From the NCBI GenBank assembly GCA_965197545.1, contig CBDANJ010000007.1, positions 1,364,001 through 1,428,000 of the forward strand: 64,000 bases of DNA, written 5' to 3'. Below are positions 42,577-51,393 of the stretch, piece by piece (the stretch's first letter is position 1; each line of letters opens with the position of its first letter). The notes under the pieces were generated by a model. The model did not search any database. It was not told the DNA's origin and was given only the letters and a program-made list of their open reading frames with translations. The translations under genes and the position numbers were made by a program. The DNA comes from CATOSP01 sp965197545. Its GTDB lineage: Bacteria; Chloroflexota; Dehalococcoidia; Lucifugimonadales; UBA3495.

Positions 42577-43602
42577 CTACCCGCCGATCTGGAACATTTC
42601 CACCTTTTGAGGAGCGTTTTGCAGCGGCGCTAGCTCGGCGCGCTCTTCCGAGTACCGGTCGGTGCGCCTTTGCCAGATTCCGCCTACTATCTCCCGCAAT
42701 TCTTCGTCGCTGACTCCAGAGCGCAAGGGGTCGCGCAGGTCCACGCCCTGGCTGGCGAACAGGCAGGTGTATATCTTGCCGTCGGTTGAGAGGCGGGCGC
42801 GGGTGCAGCTTGCGCAGAAGGCCTGGGTCACCGAGGCGATGACCCCAATCTCACCCCCACCGTCCTTGTAGCGGTAACGTTGGGCGACCTCGCCGTGATA
42901 GTTGCTTTCAATCGGCTCAAGCGGCATCTGTTCGTCGATGCGCTGTACGATTTCAGCCGCGCTCACGACCTGGTCCAACTTCCAGCCGTTGCGGTTGCCC
43001 ACATCCATGTATTCGATGAACCGCACGATGTGGCCGGTGCCCTTGAAATGGCGGGCCAGGTCTACGAGGGTGTGATCGTTGACGCCCTTTTGAACCACGG
43101 CGTTGATTTTGATGGGGGAGAGGCCGACCTCGTGGGCCTGTTGGATGGCATGGAGGATGCGCCTGGTCCCGAAGCCCCGGCCGTTCATCTCCTTGAATAC
43201 ATCCTCATCCAGGCTGTCCAGGCTCACGGTTACCCGGTGGAGTCCGGCGTCCCTCAAGGCCTGGCTTTGCTGGGAAAGGAGGTATCCGTTGGTTGTCAGG
43301 GTCACGTCGTCAATGCCTTCGGTCCGTGAAAGCATACCGACCAACCGGTAGAGATCGGTACGGAGCAAGGGCTCGCCGCCGGTGATCCTCGCCTTGTTGA
43401 CTCCAAGACCCGCGAATATTGCGACAAGCCGGGATATCTCCTCGAAGGTCAGGATTTCTTCTCTGGGCAGAAACTCATAAGCCTCGCCGAACAACTCGGC
43501 TGGCATACAGTACGGGCAACGGAAGTTGCAGCGGTCGGTGACCGAGATTCGCAGGTCCCTCATGGGCCTGCCAAGAGTGTCCTTCAGCACGGGAGACACC
43601 AA
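42577..43602 (-). CDS. moaA: GTP 3',8-cyclase MoaA
   Basis: MoaA is the radical SAM enzyme that starts molybdenum cofactor synthesis from GTP. The N-terminal cluster motif DRCNFRCPYCMP gives C25, C29 and C32; the C-terminal cluster cysteines lie in FCASCTRARL and YTCLFASQG. The protein ends in the Gly-Gly tail required for activity. The start is a TTG at 43602, with a GTG at the next codon as an alternative. It is grouped with moaC and rdgB. Confidence 0.95.
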   Translation of the reverse strand: MVSPVLKDTLGRPMRDLRISVTDRCNFRCPYCMPAELFGEAYEFLPREEILTFEEISRLVAIFAGLGVNKARITGGEPLLRTDLYRLVGMLSRTEGIDDVTLTTNGYLLSQQSQALRDAGLHRVTVSLDSLDEDVFKEMNGRGFGTRRILHAIQQAHEVGLSPIKINAVVQKGVNDHTLVDLARHFKGTGHIVRFIEYMDVGNRNGWKLDQVVSAAEIVQRIDEQMPLEPIESNYHGEVAQRYRYKDGGGEIGVIASVTQAFCASCTRARLSTDGKIYTCLFASQGVDLRDPLRSGVSDEELREIVGGIWQRRTDRYSEERAELAPLQNAPQKVEMFQIGG

Positions 43603-43636
43603 TTTCGCTGGACCTGTACGTTGATTTGGAGCCTTG

Positions 43637-44308
43637 CTAGTGAACTCCGGCTGCCGACCTCTTGAGCGCTTGAACCGCTCTGCGGGCCGCGTCGGAACGA
43701 TGACTAATCCGGTTTTTCTCTCTCAAGGGCAACTGGGCGATGGTCCGGCCGTAAGAGGGGAGGTGGAAGACCGGGTCGTAGCCAAACCCCTCATCGCCTG
43801 CCGGTACATATTGTATCATTCCCGCCACCGACCCAACCACGCACGCCACGTCGGTCCCGCTACTTCTCGCTGGCGTAATATCGGGGACGTTTGAGGCGGG
43901 TGCGCCGGAGCCAGGAGGATGGGCAATGGCGATCACGCACCGGAACCGGGCGGTGCGCCGCTCCCAGGGGACGCCGTTCAGGTTCAGGAGCAGCAGGTTT
44001 ACCCTGTCATCGTCCGATTTGCAGGCGTCTCCGCCGTACCGTGCTGAGTGGATGCCGGGCTCGCCTCTCAGGGCGTCAACTTCGAGGCCAGAATCGTCGG
44101 CCAGTGTCAGCAAGCCTCCCTCGGCGGCGTAGGCGTGGGCCTTTAGCCAGGCATTCTCGAAGAAGGTGGTTCCTGTCTCGTCCACGTCCAGGGAGATTCC
44201 CAGGTCGTCAAGGGAGACCAGATCGTATGGAGAATCCTCGAGCAATTCCCGGTATTCCCGCATCTTACCAGGGTTGTGGGTGGCGACCAGCAGACTCGGC
44301 TTCGGCAT
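43637..44308 (-). CDS. rdgB: XTP/dITP pyrophosphatase (RdgB/HAM1)
   Basis: This house-cleaning enzyme hydrolyses non-canonical purine triphosphates. The 223-residue product starts LLVATHNPGKMREYRELL and has TFFENAWLKA, LADDSGLEVDALRGEPGIHSAR and the GFGYDPVFHLPSYG motif. Between about residues 135 and 165 it carries an insertion of small residues compared with the usual 195-200-residue enzyme. Its start is 10 bases after the CoA-transferase stop, so the two are cotranscribed. Confidence 0.94.
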   Translation of the reverse strand: MPKPSLLVATHNPGKMREYRELLEDSPYDLVSLDDLGISLDVDETGTTFFENAWLKAHAYAAEGGLLTLADDSGLEVDALRGEPGIHSARYGGDACKSDDDRVNLLLLNLNGVPWERRTARFRCVIAIAHPPGSGAPASNVPDITPARSSGTDVACVVGSVAGMIQYVPAGDEGFGYDPVFHLPSYGRTIAQLPLREKNRISHRSDAARRAVQALKRSAAGVH

Positions 44309-44318
44309 GGCGGGCCTC

Positions 44319-45548
44319 CTACACTGTTCCCCGGGCGTGGAGACCGTCGATCTCCTCCTCGCCCAGTCCGAGCCAAGACCAGTAGACGGGCAGGTTGTGT
44401 TCGCCCAGCGTAGGCCCCGCGTGAGTCACCGACCCGGGGGTTTGGCTGAACTTGGGCACCACTCCGATCATCTTCATCGGACCTAGCTGGGGGTCGTCGA
44501 CCTGAAGGATGTCCTCACGGTCGCGGTAGTGTGGGTCGCCGGCTATCCGCGCTGCGTCGTAGACCGGCCCGACCACACCTCCCGCGGGTACGAGTTGGTC
44601 CAAGACCTGCGACATCGCCCTCTGACCCAGCCATCCCTGGAGGACCACGTTGAGCGCATCCCGGTTTTCCAACCGGGACGCATTATCTTTAAACCGAGGG
44701 TCTTGCAAAAGCTCAGGCATGTCCATCGCCCGGGCCAGTCCTTCAAAGGTGCTCTGCGAGGTGGCGGAAAGGCCCATCCAGCGTCCCTCGTTGGTCTGGT
44801 AAAGGCTCCGGGGGGCCGCGTCGGTAAAGTCGTTGCCCACACGCTCTCTCGAGATTCCCAGCAAGTCGAAAATGGTCACATTGGGGATGCACAACCGGAA
44901 TAGAGGTTCGAACAGACTCACGTCTATGACTTGGCCCCGCCGGTGGCCGTTGCCGGTGGAATCGGCCTGGACGTCCCGGTTGTAGAGGGCCATCATCCCG
45001 GCCATCGCGCCGAAGACTCCGGCCAACTCGTCGGCCAGAGGTACTGGAGGCAGAAGGGGCGGCGAGTCGGAGAAGCCGGTCATGGCCACGTAGCCGCTCA
45101 TACATTCGGCGATGGTGCCGAAGCCGGGGCGGTCCCGGTAGGGTCCGGTCTGACCGAAGCCCGAATACCTGATGTAGACGAGACCGGGGTTTACCTCGCT
45201 GAGGTCGTCCGGGCCTAACCCCCAACGTTCCATCGCGCCGGGACGGAACCCTTCTATCAAGACATCGGCATTCCTGGCCAATTGTTTGAGGATGTCTTGG
45301 CCCTCCGGCCCCGCCATGTTGAGGGTAATCGACTTCTTGTTCCGTGAGTGGGTTTTCCACCATAGGGAGATACCGTCGGCGAAGGGCCCCCAATTCCGCA
45401 GCGGGTCTCCGCTGCCGGGCCGTTCCACCTTGACCACCTCCGCGCCGAAGTCGGCCAGGAGGCTGCTGGCGGTGCCGCCGGCGACGATGATGGACAGGTC
45501 CAATACTTTCAACCCGGTTAGGGGGCCAGTTTGGTCGGGCAAGGTCAT
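44319..45548 (-). CDS. CaiB/BaiF-type (family III) CoA-transferase
   Basis: A 409-residue family III CoA-transferase, which moves CoA between organic acids. The opening LKVLDLSIIVAGGTASSLLADFGAEVVKVE is typical, as are NKKSITLN and the YIRYSGFGQTGPYRDRPGF region. The substrate is not predictable; such genes are very numerous in Chloroflexota of the SAR202 type. It is the first gene of the minus-strand group to moaC and is divergent from the nuo operon. Confidence 0.9.
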   Translation of the reverse strand: MTLPDQTGPLTGLKVLDLSIIVAGGTASSLLADFGAEVVKVERPGSGDPLRNWGPFADGISLWWKTHSRNKKSITLNMAGPEGQDILKQLARNADVLIEGFRPGAMERWGLGPDDLSEVNPGLVYIRYSGFGQTGPYRDRPGFGTIAECMSGYVAMTGFSDSPPLLPPVPLADELAGVFGAMAGMMALYNRDVQADSTGNGHRRGQVIDVSLFEPLFRLCIPNVTIFDLLGISRERVGNDFTDAAPRSLYQTNEGRWMGLSATSQSTFEGLARAMDMPELLQDPRFKDNASRLENRDALNVVLQGWLGQRAMSQVLDQLVPAGGVVGPVYDAARIAGDPHYRDREDILQVDDPQLGPMKMIGVVPKFSQTPGSVTHAGPTLGEHNLPVYWSWLGLGEEEIDGLHARGTV

Positions 45549-45757
45549 TTCTCCATTCCCGGTTCATGGGGTCGCGGGGCTTCAGGGAGTTGGTTCGGAA
45601 TACTTCAACATCGTACCAGGCCAGCACGGCGATGGACATGCCTCTTATAGTAGACCGGAGGTTCCCCGGGAGTTGCCTTGAAAGTTCCATCAGGGATGGG
45701 TTAGACGCCGCGGGCTTCGATTGTGCCGAATTTCACTATTTGGTATTGTCCCTGCTA

Positions 45758-45766
45758 TGTTATAAT
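45758..45766 (+). promoter_or_regulatory. Extended -10 promoter of the nuo operon
   Basis: The sequence TGTTATAAT is a full extended -10 with a perfect TATAAT at 45761-45766, 37 bases before nuoA. Only a weak -35 (TTTGGT or TTGGTA) is present at 15-16 bases, as expected for extended -10 promoters. It lies in the divergent gap between the CoA-transferase gene and nuoA. Confidence 0.65.
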
Positions 45767-45802
45767 TCCAGCCGAATCGTAGCTGGACCTGGGCCGAGGG
45801 AT

Positions 45803-46186
45803 ATGCTCGACGATTATTTCCGGCAATACGGCCTGATCGCGATATTTATTGCGATTGCCATCATCGTGCCAACCAGTATGTTGACGATTTCGTGGTTGGC
45901 TTCCCGGATCGGACTCCGTCCCCAGAACTCCACAGAGGTAAAACGTGATACCTATGAATGTGGTATGGAAGCCATTGGCGGCAGGTGGGGACAGTTTAAC
46001 TTCCGATATTATATGTACGCGGTCCTATTCGTCGTATTCGACGTTGAGGTGGTATTCCTTTATCCCTGGGCAACGAAGTTCCTTAGCCTCGAGCTATTCG
46101 CGCTCATCGAGATGTTTGTGTTCGTCGCGATCCTGTTGGTGGCCTGGGCTTACGCCTGGCGCAAGGGGGACTTGGAGTGGGCATAA
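45803..46186 (+). CDS. nuoA: NADH-quinone oxidoreductase subunit A
   Basis: NuoA is a small membrane subunit of respiratory complex I near the quinone site. The product of 127 residues has three hydrophobic helices and the conserved loop YECGMEAIGGRWGQFNFRYYM before FDVEVVFLYPW. I chose the ATG at 45803, right after the promoter; the frame continues upstream without similarity. nuoB overlaps its 3' end by ten bases. Confidence 0.94.
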   Translation: MLDDYFRQYGLIAIFIAIAIIVPTSMLTISWLASRIGLRPQNSTEVKRDTYECGMEAIGGRWGQFNFRYYMYAVLFVVFDVEVVFLYPWATKFLSLELFALIEMFVFVAILLVAWAYAWRKGDLEWA

Positions 46187-46833
46187 ACGGGGAACCGGAA
46201 ATGCCGGAATACGGTAGCGGACCCCTCCACCAAAGGACCTGGCACATTGACCAAGCCGAAGGGAAGACGGTCCAGGGTCTCAAAGACACCGCTGTCGAGC
46301 CCAAGGCCGAGCCCCTAATCGAAGTGCCCGACGACCTCAAGGGGAACCTCGTGGTCACATCCGTAGACGCGCTGGTAAATTGGGGGCGGAAGGCGGCGCT
46401 TTGGCCCGTCACTTTCGGTCTGGCCTGCTGCGCATTCGAGATGATCGCATCGGCAATGGGCCGGTTCGACATCGCCCGGTTCGGCATGGAGGCGTTTCGC
46501 GCCTCTCCCAGGCAGGCGGACCTGATGATAATCGCCGGGACCGTGACCTGGAAAATGGCCCCCGCGATTGAGCGCATTCACGAGCAGATGGCAGAGCCCA
46601 AGTGGGTCATCTCGATGGGAGTCTGCGCTACCAGCGGCGGACCGTATTACGGTTCATACAGTGTTGTACCGGGTGTCGATCACATCATCCCAGTGGATGT
46701 CTACGTACCCGGGTGCCCTCCCCGCCCCGACGCCCTTCTGTTTGGGATCATGGAGCTTCACGAGAAGATTTCCAAGTACCACAACCTGCGCCCTGGCCGC
46801 GGCCCAGGGGCCCCCACGCTACCGGGAAACTGA
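46177..46833 (+). CDS. nuoB: NADH-quinone oxidoreductase subunit B
   Basis: NuoB holds the terminal iron-sulfur cluster N2, which passes electrons to quinone. Ligands C84 and C85 (GLACCAFEM), C150 (SMGVCATSGG) and C180 (YVPGCPPRP) are all present. The N-terminus of about 58 residues is longer than usual. The GTG at 46177 has an AGGGGGA site; an ATG at 46201 is a possible alternative. The stop overlaps the nuoC start. Confidence 0.95.
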   Translation: MGINGEPEMPEYGSGPLHQRTWHIDQAEGKTVQGLKDTAVEPKAEPLIEVPDDLKGNLVVTSVDALVNWGRKAALWPVTFGLACCAFEMIASAMGRFDIARFGMEAFRASPRQADLMIIAGTVTWKMAPAIERIHEQMAEPKWVISMGVCATSGGPYYGSYSVVPGVDHIIPVDVYVPGCPPRPDALLFGIMELHEKISKYHNLRPGRGPGAPTLPGN

Positions 46834-47279
46834 TGATGCCCTTCCGAGCGTTGTCGGGACAGGACCTGGCGGAGCGGATCAACGGGGCCCTGGACTTCAC
46901 TGTGGAGAAGTGGAACGGCGACGCCGTTTGGGTGCAGCCCTCCAGCATGGAACGCGTGGCGTGGTTTCTGAAAGACGGCGAGGGGCTGGACTTTCAGTAC
47001 CTGAACGCCGTCAGCGCCATTGATTTCATTGACTGCTTCGACGTGGTCTATCACCTGACCTCCTTCCGTCAACAACATAAGGGGGTTGTCAAGGCTAGGC
47101 TATACGGCCGGGAGTCGCTGTCTCTGCCTTCGGTCTACTCCGTGTGGCGGGGGGCCGATCTCCAGGAAAGGGAAGTCTGGGACCTGATGGGCATACATTT
47201 CGAAGGTCATCCCAATATGAAGCGGATAATGCTCTGGGAAGGGTTCGACGGACATCCCCTCCGCAAGGACTACCTGTAG
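46833..47279 (+). CDS. nuoC: NADH-quinone oxidoreductase subunit C
   Basis: NuoC is a peripheral-arm subunit of complex I that packs against NuoD. The 148-residue product has the family motif REVWDLMGIHFEGHPNMKRI and ends GFDGHPLRKDYL. Its ATG overlaps the nuoB stop (TGATG). It is a separate gene rather than the NuoCD fusion seen in enterobacteria. Confidence 0.94.
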   Translation: MMPFRALSGQDLAERINGALDFTVEKWNGDAVWVQPSSMERVAWFLKDGEGLDFQYLNAVSAIDFIDCFDVVYHLTSFRQQHKGVVKARLYGRESLSLPSVYSVWRGADLQEREVWDLMGIHFEGHPNMKRIMLWEGFDGHPLRKDYL

Positions 47280-47340
47280 CGGTGAGTCACCGGATTTCAC
47301 CCTCAATCCCCAACCCCGGCATTGGACCCTCGGAATAAGT

Positions 47341-48447
47341 ATGCCCATTCGCACTGAGCCCATGACCGTGAACGTCGGTCCACAGCACCCCAGCACCCAC
47401 GGGGTGTTCCGGCTGCGAATCACTTTTGACGGCGAGGAGATTCTGGAGGTCGAACCGGTCTTCGGCTACCTGCACCGCGGGACGGAAAAGCTGGCGGAGG
47501 AACGCACTTACGTCCAGGTTGTCACCCTGACCGACAGGCTGGACTATGTGTCCTCGATGATTAACAATCAGGCCTATTGTTTGGCGGTGGAGAAGCTGCT
47601 GGAGATAGAGCCCCCAGACCGTGGGAAGTACCTCCGCACCATCGCCGCCGAGCTTCAACGCATAGCCTCGCATCTGATGGGAGTGGGATTCTTCCTGCAA
47701 GACCTGGGAACCCTGGGCACCCCGCTCATGTATTGCTTCCGCACCAGGGAGAAGATTCTCGACTTGTTCGAGATGCTATGCGGCGCGCGGATTACGGTCA
47801 GCTATCTGAGGCCCGGTGGGGTTTTCGCCGATGCGCCGGAGGACTTCTGGCCCGCCCTGGACCAGTTCATGAAGGAGTTGCCTTCGGAAATAGGGGAACT
47901 GGAACAACTGGTCCTCGAAAACGAGATCGTCATGGTCCGCACACGCGGCGTCAGCCCTCTTCCCCTGGATATGGCCATCAACTCCTCGGTAAGCGGGCCA
48001 GTGCTGCGGGCGAGTGGGCTGGCGTGGGACTGGCGCAAGGTCGAGCCCTATGACGCCTACGACCGGGTGGAGTTCGACGTTCCGGTGGCGCAAAACGGGG
48101 ACAACTACGATAGGTTCTGGGTGCGCATTCAGGAGATACACCAGAGCGCCCGGATCATCGAGCAATGTGTGCAACAGATCGAGCCGGGGCCCGTGCGCCT
48201 GGAGCTACCCCTGGTCCTCAGGCCCGAGCCCGGCAAAGAAGCCTACGGGAGAGTGGAGGCTTCGAAAGGGGAACTCGCGTTCTACCTGTTCAGCGACGGG
48301 GGAGTCAGCCCGTACCGTTGCAAGATACGATCGCCGTCCCTGATAAATCTCACGGTGACCGAACATTTGTTGGTCGGCTGGAAGTTGGCCGACATGATCG
48401 TGACCCTGGGCAGCGTCGATATCAACATGGGTGAAGTCGACCGGTGA
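47341..48447 (+). CDS. nuoD: NADH-quinone oxidoreductase subunit D
   Basis: NuoD (49-kDa subunit) forms the quinone pocket with NuoB and descends from the large subunit of NiFe hydrogenases. The 368-residue protein starts with the conserved VNVGPQHPSTHGVFRL, has GYLHRGTEKLAEERTY and RVEASKGELAFYL, and ends GSVDINMGEVDR. A 61-base gap separates it from nuoC; the stop overlaps the nuoH start by four bases. Confidence 0.96.
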   Translation: MPIRTEPMTVNVGPQHPSTHGVFRLRITFDGEEILEVEPVFGYLHRGTEKLAEERTYVQVVTLTDRLDYVSSMINNQAYCLAVEKLLEIEPPDRGKYLRTIAAELQRIASHLMGVGFFLQDLGTLGTPLMYCFRTREKILDLFEMLCGARITVSYLRPGGVFADAPEDFWPALDQFMKELPSEIGELEQLVLENEIVMVRTRGVSPLPLDMAINSSVSGPVLRASGLAWDWRKVEPYDAYDRVEFDVPVAQNGDNYDRFWVRIQEIHQSARIIEQCVQQIEPGPVRLELPLVLRPEPGKEAYGRVEASKGELAFYLFSDGGVSPYRCKIRSPSLINLTVTEHLLVGWKLADMIVTLGSVDINMGEVDR

Positions 48448-49643
48448 GTTGCGTCTTATCCCAGGACAGCATCCTCCATGGGACGCCCCTGCTGAGGTGG
48501 GTGTATGAGTTGGCCGGCTTTTTCCTGCCGTGCTGGCTGTCATATTTCCTGGCGGGGTTGGTCATCATGGTTATCTTGGTCAACGCGGTGCTCTTGGGGG
48601 CGGCGGTGTTCGTGTGGACGGAGCGGCGGTTGATCGGGAGGTTCCACAACCGTGTGGGACCCAACCGGTGGGGGCCATTCGGCACATTCCAGCCCATCGC
48701 CGACTTGCTCAAGCTGATCGTCAAAGAAGACTTGGTCCCGGCGGGGGCAGACAAGATCGCGTTCGTGGCTGCCCCGGTAATTATGGTGTCGACCGCCATC
48801 CTAATGCTGGCGGTGGTGCCATTCTCCAAGAACACCGCGCTGGCCGACCTCAACGTCGGCGTTCTGTATGTGCTTGCCGTAACCTCCCTGACTTCGGTGG
48901 CCATTTTGATGGCCGGATGGGCCTCCAACAACCGTTACGCCCTGTTCGGCGCGGCCAGGGGAGTGGCGGTGTTGATTAGCTACGAAGTCCCCGTGGTGCT
49001 TTGCTTGCTCGGCGTCGTCATGGTAGCCGGGTCGATGTCACTGGCCGACGTCGTGGCCGCCCAGGCAATACCCTTCCTCCTGGTACAGCCGCTGGCTATG
49101 TTCGTGTTTCTCGCCGGGACTTCGGCGGAGTTGAACCGCACCCCCTTCGACGTCGCCGAGGCTGAATCGGAGTTGATAGCCGGGTACCATATCGAGTACA
49201 GCGGCATCAAGTTCGGGCTGATTCAGGCTGCGGAATTCGGTGGTGTGGTAACAGCATCAGCGGTGATCGTGACGCTGTTCCTATCAGGTTGGGCAGGTCC
49301 GGCCAGCGCCTACATCGGTTGGTTCTGGTTCCTGCTGAAGGTGGGGGTGGTCGCGTTCCTGTTCATCTGGGTTAGGGCGACCTTCCCCCGGCTCCGTATC
49401 GACCAGATAATGGCGTTTGCCTGGAAGTTCCTGATGCCGCTGAGCTTCATCAACCTTCTGTCGACCAGCCTGGAAGTCTACTTTTTAAGGGATGCCAATG
49501 GTTCTCTGACAACCAATGACCTTTGGATTATGACGGTGATTAACCTGGGGATCGCCGCCGTCTGCATCCCCCTGTTCGGCAGCCTGATCCGGGACAAAGT
49601 AAGGCCCGCAAGATGGCGGCCCGCGGCGGGTGAGGTGACATAA
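48444..49643 (+). CDS. nuoH: NADH-quinone oxidoreductase subunit H
   Basis: NuoH is the membrane subunit that links the quinone site to the proton-pumping arm. The 399-residue protein has about eight to nine hydrophobic helices, the conserved ERRLIGRFHNRVGPNRWGP and the acidic loop TPFDVAEAESELIAGYHIEY. The GTG start overlaps nuoD and the stop overlaps nuoI (TAATG), so translation through this block is coupled. Confidence 0.96.
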   Translation: MSCVLSQDSILHGTPLLRWVYELAGFFLPCWLSYFLAGLVIMVILVNAVLLGAAVFVWTERRLIGRFHNRVGPNRWGPFGTFQPIADLLKLIVKEDLVPAGADKIAFVAAPVIMVSTAILMLAVVPFSKNTALADLNVGVLYVLAVTSLTSVAILMAGWASNNRYALFGAARGVAVLISYEVPVVLCLLGVVMVAGSMSLADVVAAQAIPFLLVQPLAMFVFLAGTSAELNRTPFDVAEAESELIAGYHIEYSGIKFGLIQAAEFGGVVTASAVIVTLFLSGWAGPASAYIGWFWFLLKVGVVAFLFIWVRATFPRLRIDQIMAFAWKFLMPLSFINLLSTSLEVYFLRDANGSLTTNDLWIMTVINLGIAAVCIPLFGSLIRDKVRPARWRPAAGEVT

Positions 49644-50254
49644 TGTACGGTATGGCAATGGTCAAGGGTCTGTTGGTGACACTTAAGAACATGACCAAGA
49701 AGCCGTTCACCGTTCAATACCCGGAAGAGCGGCTGAAGCAGCACCCCCGCTTTCGGGGCGAAGAATTCGTATGGTACGAAGAGCGGTGCACCGGCTGCGC
49801 CTCCTGTGCAAAATATTGCCCATTAGGGATCATCAAGATCGTGACAAGCCCGAGCCAGACCGCGCCGGCGCAGGGTGACAAGTACCTGCTCGAGGTATTC
49901 GACATCGAGCTGCAACGGTGCATGTTCTGCGGCTTGTGTGTCGAGGCTTGCCCGTATGACGCGCTCTTTATGGGCAGTGGGTTCGAGCAGGGACAATACT
50001 CTCGAAAAGGCATGTTTATTTCGATAGACCAACTCAGGCAGTCTGAGAAGCATCCCAGCACTTTCTTCCGCCCTCAACTCGAAGGCGCCGGTTATGACCC
50101 CCACAAAGGCCGGCCCCTGGACTGGCAAGAGGTGGGCAGGGAAGGTTGGGCATGGCACCAGAGGGAGAAGATGGGGATGCGCCTCACCGGCGGCGAAGGC
50201 GATTCCGAAGATACTGGCGCCACTACCGGGGAATCCAGCGGGGCGTCCACGTAG
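49643..50254 (+). CDS. nuoI: NADH-quinone oxidoreductase subunit I
   Basis: NuoI carries two [4Fe-4S] clusters (N6a, N6b) that feed N2. Both CxxCxxCxxxCP motifs are clear: C49, C52, C55, C59 and C93, C96, C99, C103. The C-terminus has about 40 extra residues, ending in a Ser/Thr/Gly-rich tail. The ATG has a GAGGTGA site inside the end of nuoH. With NuoE, NuoF and NuoG absent, this subunit or a soluble partner docking on it would be the electron entry. Confidence 0.95.
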   Translation: MYGMAMVKGLLVTLKNMTKKPFTVQYPEERLKQHPRFRGEEFVWYEERCTGCASCAKYCPLGIIKIVTSPSQTAPAQGDKYLLEVFDIELQRCMFCGLCVEACPYDALFMGSGFEQGQYSRKGMFISIDQLRQSEKHPSTFFRPQLEGAGYDPHKGRPLDWQEVGREGWAWHQREKMGMRLTGGEGDSEDTGATTGESSGAST

Positions 50255-50842
50255 ATGTTGTTCCAGGACATCGTATTCTGGTTATTGGCCGTGATCGCCA
50301 TTGGGTCGGCCCTGGGCGTAGTCCTGATCAGAGACCTATTCCGGGCCGCTTTGCTCCTGGTCCTCGTTTTCGTATCCATAGCGGGGTTTTTCGTTTTGCT
50401 GAGCGCCGAGTTTCTGGCGGTGGTGCAGGTACTGATCTACGCTGGGGCCATATCAATCTTGCTCATCTTCGGGATCATGCTGACCCGCAACGTCCAACAG
50501 GGGAACTTGGCCAACAGGCTCCAACTTCCCGCCGTGGTGTTTTCAGTGATGCTACTGGCGGTGATGGTTACGGTGGCCCTGCAGACCGATTGGTCCACGT
50601 TGACCGAAGGCCAGGAAGAAGTGGCCAACGTGGTGCAGACCAGCGCGGTCAAGACCCTTAGCGCCGAGAATGGTGTACCCTCTTTGGACCTGCCGGATAT
50701 CACGGCTGCCCAACACGATAGTTTGAAGAGCGCGGGGTTGGCGGACCTCTTGGTCAGCGATTTCGTGTTGCCCTTCGAAGCGGTGTCCCTGCTGTTGCTG
50801 GCGGCGGTGATCGGGTCCCTGGTGCTGGTGCGCCCGAGGTGA
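50255..50842 (+). CDS. nuoJ: NADH-quinone oxidoreductase subunit J
   Basis: A 195-residue membrane subunit of the proton-pumping arm with about five hydrophobic helices. The segment VVQVLIYAGAISILLIFGIM is the conserved third helix of NuoJ. The start codon directly follows the nuoI stop. A loop of about 60 polar residues (near 105-160) lies before the last helix. Confidence 0.93.
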   Translation: MLFQDIVFWLLAVIAIGSALGVVLIRDLFRAALLLVLVFVSIAGFFVLLSAEFLAVVQVLIYAGAISILLIFGIMLTRNVQQGNLANRLQLPAVVFSVMLLAVMVTVALQTDWSTLTEGQEEVANVVQTSAVKTLSAENGVPSLDLPDITAAQHDSLKSAGLADLLVSDFVLPFEAVSLLLLAAVIGSLVLVRPR

Positions 50843-50848
50843 TGGCAG

Positions 50849-51178
50849 ATGTCCCTTGAATCGGTCCTGATCGTTGCGGCGGTCCTATTCGCCATCGGGC
50901 TGTACGGTGCGCTGGCACGCCGCAATGCGCTGGTCGTCCTGATGTCTATCGAGTTAATGTTCAACGCCGTGAACCTGACCCTGGTCGGCCTGGCGCGGTA
51001 CGTCACGCCCGCGGCATTTCAGGATGACCTTTCAAGCCTGCTCACTGGGCAGATTTTCGCGGTTTTCATAATCACGGTGGCCGCGGCTGAGATCGCACTT
51101 GGCCTCGGTATTGTATTCGCTATGTACCGCAACTCTGAGACTGTCGACCTGGCCGACACTATAGAGCTCAGGAATTAG
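50849..51178 (+). CDS. nuoK: NADH-quinone oxidoreductase subunit K
   Basis: NuoK is the smallest antiporter-like subunit of complex I. The 109-residue product has three helices with the conserved acidic residues in LMSIELMFNAVNLTLV and VAAAEIALGLGI. It follows nuoJ by six bases. A small soluble protein gene stands between it and nuoL, which is unusual. Confidence 0.94.
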   Translation: MSLESVLIVAAVLFAIGLYGALARRNALVVLMSIELMFNAVNLTLVGLARYVTPAAFQDDLSSLLTGQIFAVFIITVAAAEIALGLGIVFAMYRNSETVDLADTIELRN

Positions 51179-51198
51179 TCACCGGGTCGCGTAACGCA

Positions 51199-51393
51199 AT
51201 GTGGGTAGAGTTCAAAAGCGCGCCAAACTTGATGCTGGCTGAGATATGGAAGGAAGTCCTCGAGGGAGAAGGGCTTCCCACCCGCATCTTACCCGAGGGA
51301 GACATATTGGACTGGGGCGAAAAGGTCCCCTTCCGTGTATATGTCCCGAAGGGGCGGGAACACGTGGCCGAAGAGATTCTGAGGAAGCTGTAG
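51199..51393 (+). CDS. Small DUF2007-like protein inside the nuo operon
   Basis: A 64-residue soluble protein that resembles the DUF2007 (putative signal-transducing) family: an opening about residues being moved (APNLMLAEIWKEVLEGEGLP), a central variable loop, then FRVYVPKGREHVAEEIL. Such domains are ACT-like in size and are often found as short C-terminal units. The gene fits exactly between nuoK and nuoL with no gap to nuoL, so it is cotranscribed. It is not a known complex I subunit. Role unknown; a regulatory or assembly factor is only a guess. Confidence 0.7.
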   Translation: MWVEFKSAPNLMLAEIWKEVLEGEGLPTRILPEGDILDWGEKVPFRVYVPKGREHVAEEILRKL

